Origin: Pedobacter cryoconitis
GTDB lineage: Bacteria > Bacteroidota > Bacteroidia > Sphingobacteriales > Sphingobacteriaceae
Reading direction: 5' to 3'
DNA: 64,000 nucleotides
NCBI RefSeq assembly: GCF_001590605.1
Contig: NZ_CP014504.1
Span: 2,232,001-2,296,000, forward strand
Part shown: in pieces, positions 62,904-64,000 of the stretch
Position numbering within the stretch: position 1 is the first letter of the stretch
Layout: every line of letters begins with the position of its first letter
Program-made: the position numbers and the translations under genes
Notes under the pieces: model-generated
Databases searched by the model: none
Told to the model about the DNA's origin: nothing
The model's input: the letters and a program-made list of their open reading frames with translations, nothing else

Positions 62904-64000
62904 TTAAAATGTTAATTGTAAACCAATTACAAAGGATTTTACAGGTGGAACATTACTCTGGGCACTATTAGCAGCACCAGATTCAGGATCAAGGACAGCT
63001 GCGTTCTTATCCCAATAAGTCAACAAGTTTTGTCCTTGAACATATACTTTTAACTGTTGCATATTGATACGGTCTAAAAGCCTTTTAGGAAAACTGTAAG
63101 AAAGTCCTACATTTTTAAGCCTCAAATAAGAAGTGTCAAAATAATTAACCTGACTATACTGGAATTTGGAATCATTGACTATTGATGCTTTGGGAATATC
63201 GGTGACCTGTCCGGAATTTCTCCAACGGTCTAAAATACCAACGTAATAATTAGTTGGCTGACCAGGTGAACTTTCCAACCCACCCCTCCCCATCTGCTTT
63301 GCAAACTGGAAGAAAACATCCATGCTCCAATTCCCATACTGGAAAGTATTCCCTAACCCTCCATAAAAATCCGGCGTCTGCTTTCCTATCTTGAAATACT
63401 CATAAACACTAGCAGACCCCGGAGCAGTATCATACACAGCTTTCCCCGTAGCCGGATCAACCGTCAACTGCGTCCCATAAACCCTTGAAATATCATAACC
63501 CAACTGCAAAGTCTGCGCATAACTAGAACTCTCAAACCCCTCAAAACTCTTCAACAACGTCTTTGGCAACGTGATATTAAAAGAACTCGTCCAGTTGAAA
63601 AGTTTCCCCTCCACATTCCTTGTATTCAACTCAAACTCCCAGCCCGTGTTCCTAATCACAGCAGGTAAATTAGCCTGATAGCTTGCAAAACCAGTCATCC
63701 GCGGAATCGCATAATTCACCAGCTGGTCATCACTACTATTCCTATAATGATTCACATTCAGCAAAATCCTGTTCTTCAGGAACCCCAGCTCAATAGCAAA
63801 TTCCAGCTTCCTTGTCGTTTCCCAATGAAAATTCGCATTCGAAATCCGTGAAGGCACTAAACCAATCACCCCCTGATACGGACTTCCCCCATTCCCATAA
63901 GTAGACAAATACTGATAATCCGTAATCTGATCATTCCCCGTCAACCCATAACTGCTCCTTAACTTCCCGTAACTTAAAAAACTCAGCTTGTTTTTAACCC
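62904..64000 (-). CDS. SusC/RagA TonB-dependent receptor, C-terminal part
   Basis: About 365 residues of the beta-barrel C-terminus are visible; the gene continues past the right edge in frame (KLSFLSYGKLRSSYGLTGND precedes the first internal start). Typical SusC strands are seen: NFHWETTRKLEFAIELGFLK, PDFYGGLGNTFQYGNWSMDV, the YLRLKNVGLSYSFP box and QGQNLLTYWDK near the end. It lies 10 bp from the SusD gene. Confidence 0.95.
   Translation of the reverse strand, partial: VKNKLSFLSYGKLRSSYGLTGNDQITDYQYLSTYGNGGSPYQGVIGLVPSRISNANFHWETTRKLEFAIELGFLKNRILLNVNHYRNSSDDQLVNYAIPRMTGFASYQANLPAVIRNTGWEFELNTRNVEGKLFNWTSSFNITLPKTLLKSFEGFESSSYAQTLQLGYDISRVYGTQLTVDPATGKAVYDTAPGSASVYEYFKIGKQTPDFYGGLGNTFQYGNWSMDVFFQFAKQMGRGGLESSPGQPTNYYVGILDRWRNSGQVTDIPKASIVNDSKFQYSQVNYFDTSYLRLKNVGLSYSFPKRLLDRINMQQLKVYVQGQNLLTYWDKNAAVLDPESGAANSAQSNVPPVKSFVIGLQLTF

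Overview
The window looks like a chromosomal segment of a Bacteroidota bacterium, most likely Sphingobacteriaceae and Pedobacter-like. It carries a SusC/SusD pair, a TonB receptor with a carboxypeptidase-regulatory-like front domain, many short Bacteroidota-type lipoprotein signals, GbsR, HxlR, LytTR and Crp-type regulators, and almost no Shine-Dalgarno sites. Several promoters match the Bacteroidota form TTG-N18-TAnnTTTG. The sequence is AT-rich and I see no rRNA, tRNA, insertion sequence or CRISPR array. Both ends cut genes: an epimerase on the left and a SusC receptor on the right.

Left part (1-11.7 kb). A GbsR-type repressor sits upstream of a small membrane protein and a sugar-epimerase-like gene, with the same near-palindromic operator before the regulator and before the membrane gene. 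Next come an acetyltransferase plus MarR-acetyltransferase fusion, a GH3 glycosidase, two unknown lipoproteins that overlap by 71 bp, a DUF3995 protein, a LuxR-type response regulator that lacks the phospho-acceptor Asp, and a Bcr/CflA drug exporter.

Middle left (11.7-28.3 kb). A TonB receptor is coupled to an exported S-adenosylmethionine hydrolase-like protein. Upstream lies a 1489-residue Pls/PosA-type non-ribosomal peptide synthetase (adenylation, carrier, then three membrane-plus-hexapeptide blocks), whose inferred specificity code resembles that of lysine. This is a candidate synthetase for a cationic poly-amino acid. A GH43 glycosidase, a PhnB-like protein, a broken nucleotidyltransferase module and a complete glycine betaine uptake operon (porin, ATPase, permease, binding protein) follow.

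Middle (28.3-41.6 kb). purL, a methyltransferase, an HD phosphohydrolase, three tandem paralogous lipoproteins, a membrane endonuclease/phosphatase gene with a kinase-like partner, a 7TM sensor fused to a transposase-type zinc ribbon, and a PL14-like polysaccharide lyase.

Right part (41.6-51.7 kb) is a lanthipeptide locus: a full-length LanB dehydratase, a 60-residue precursor with a double-glycine leader, an exported S41 peptidase, two paralogous LytS-like kinases, and on the other side of the control region a LytTR regulator. A NIPSNAP protein, an ABC ATPase and a small membrane protein lie just beyond. No LanC cyclase or peptidase-type exporter is visible.

The end (52-64 kb) holds an HxlR/old-yellow-enzyme pair around a 36-bp perfect inverted repeat, an L,D-transpeptidase with a probable 5' frameshift, a Nei-type glycosylase, YceI, two Crp-like regulators, and a MauE/DUF6520 pair facing a TlpA-SusD-SusC operon.
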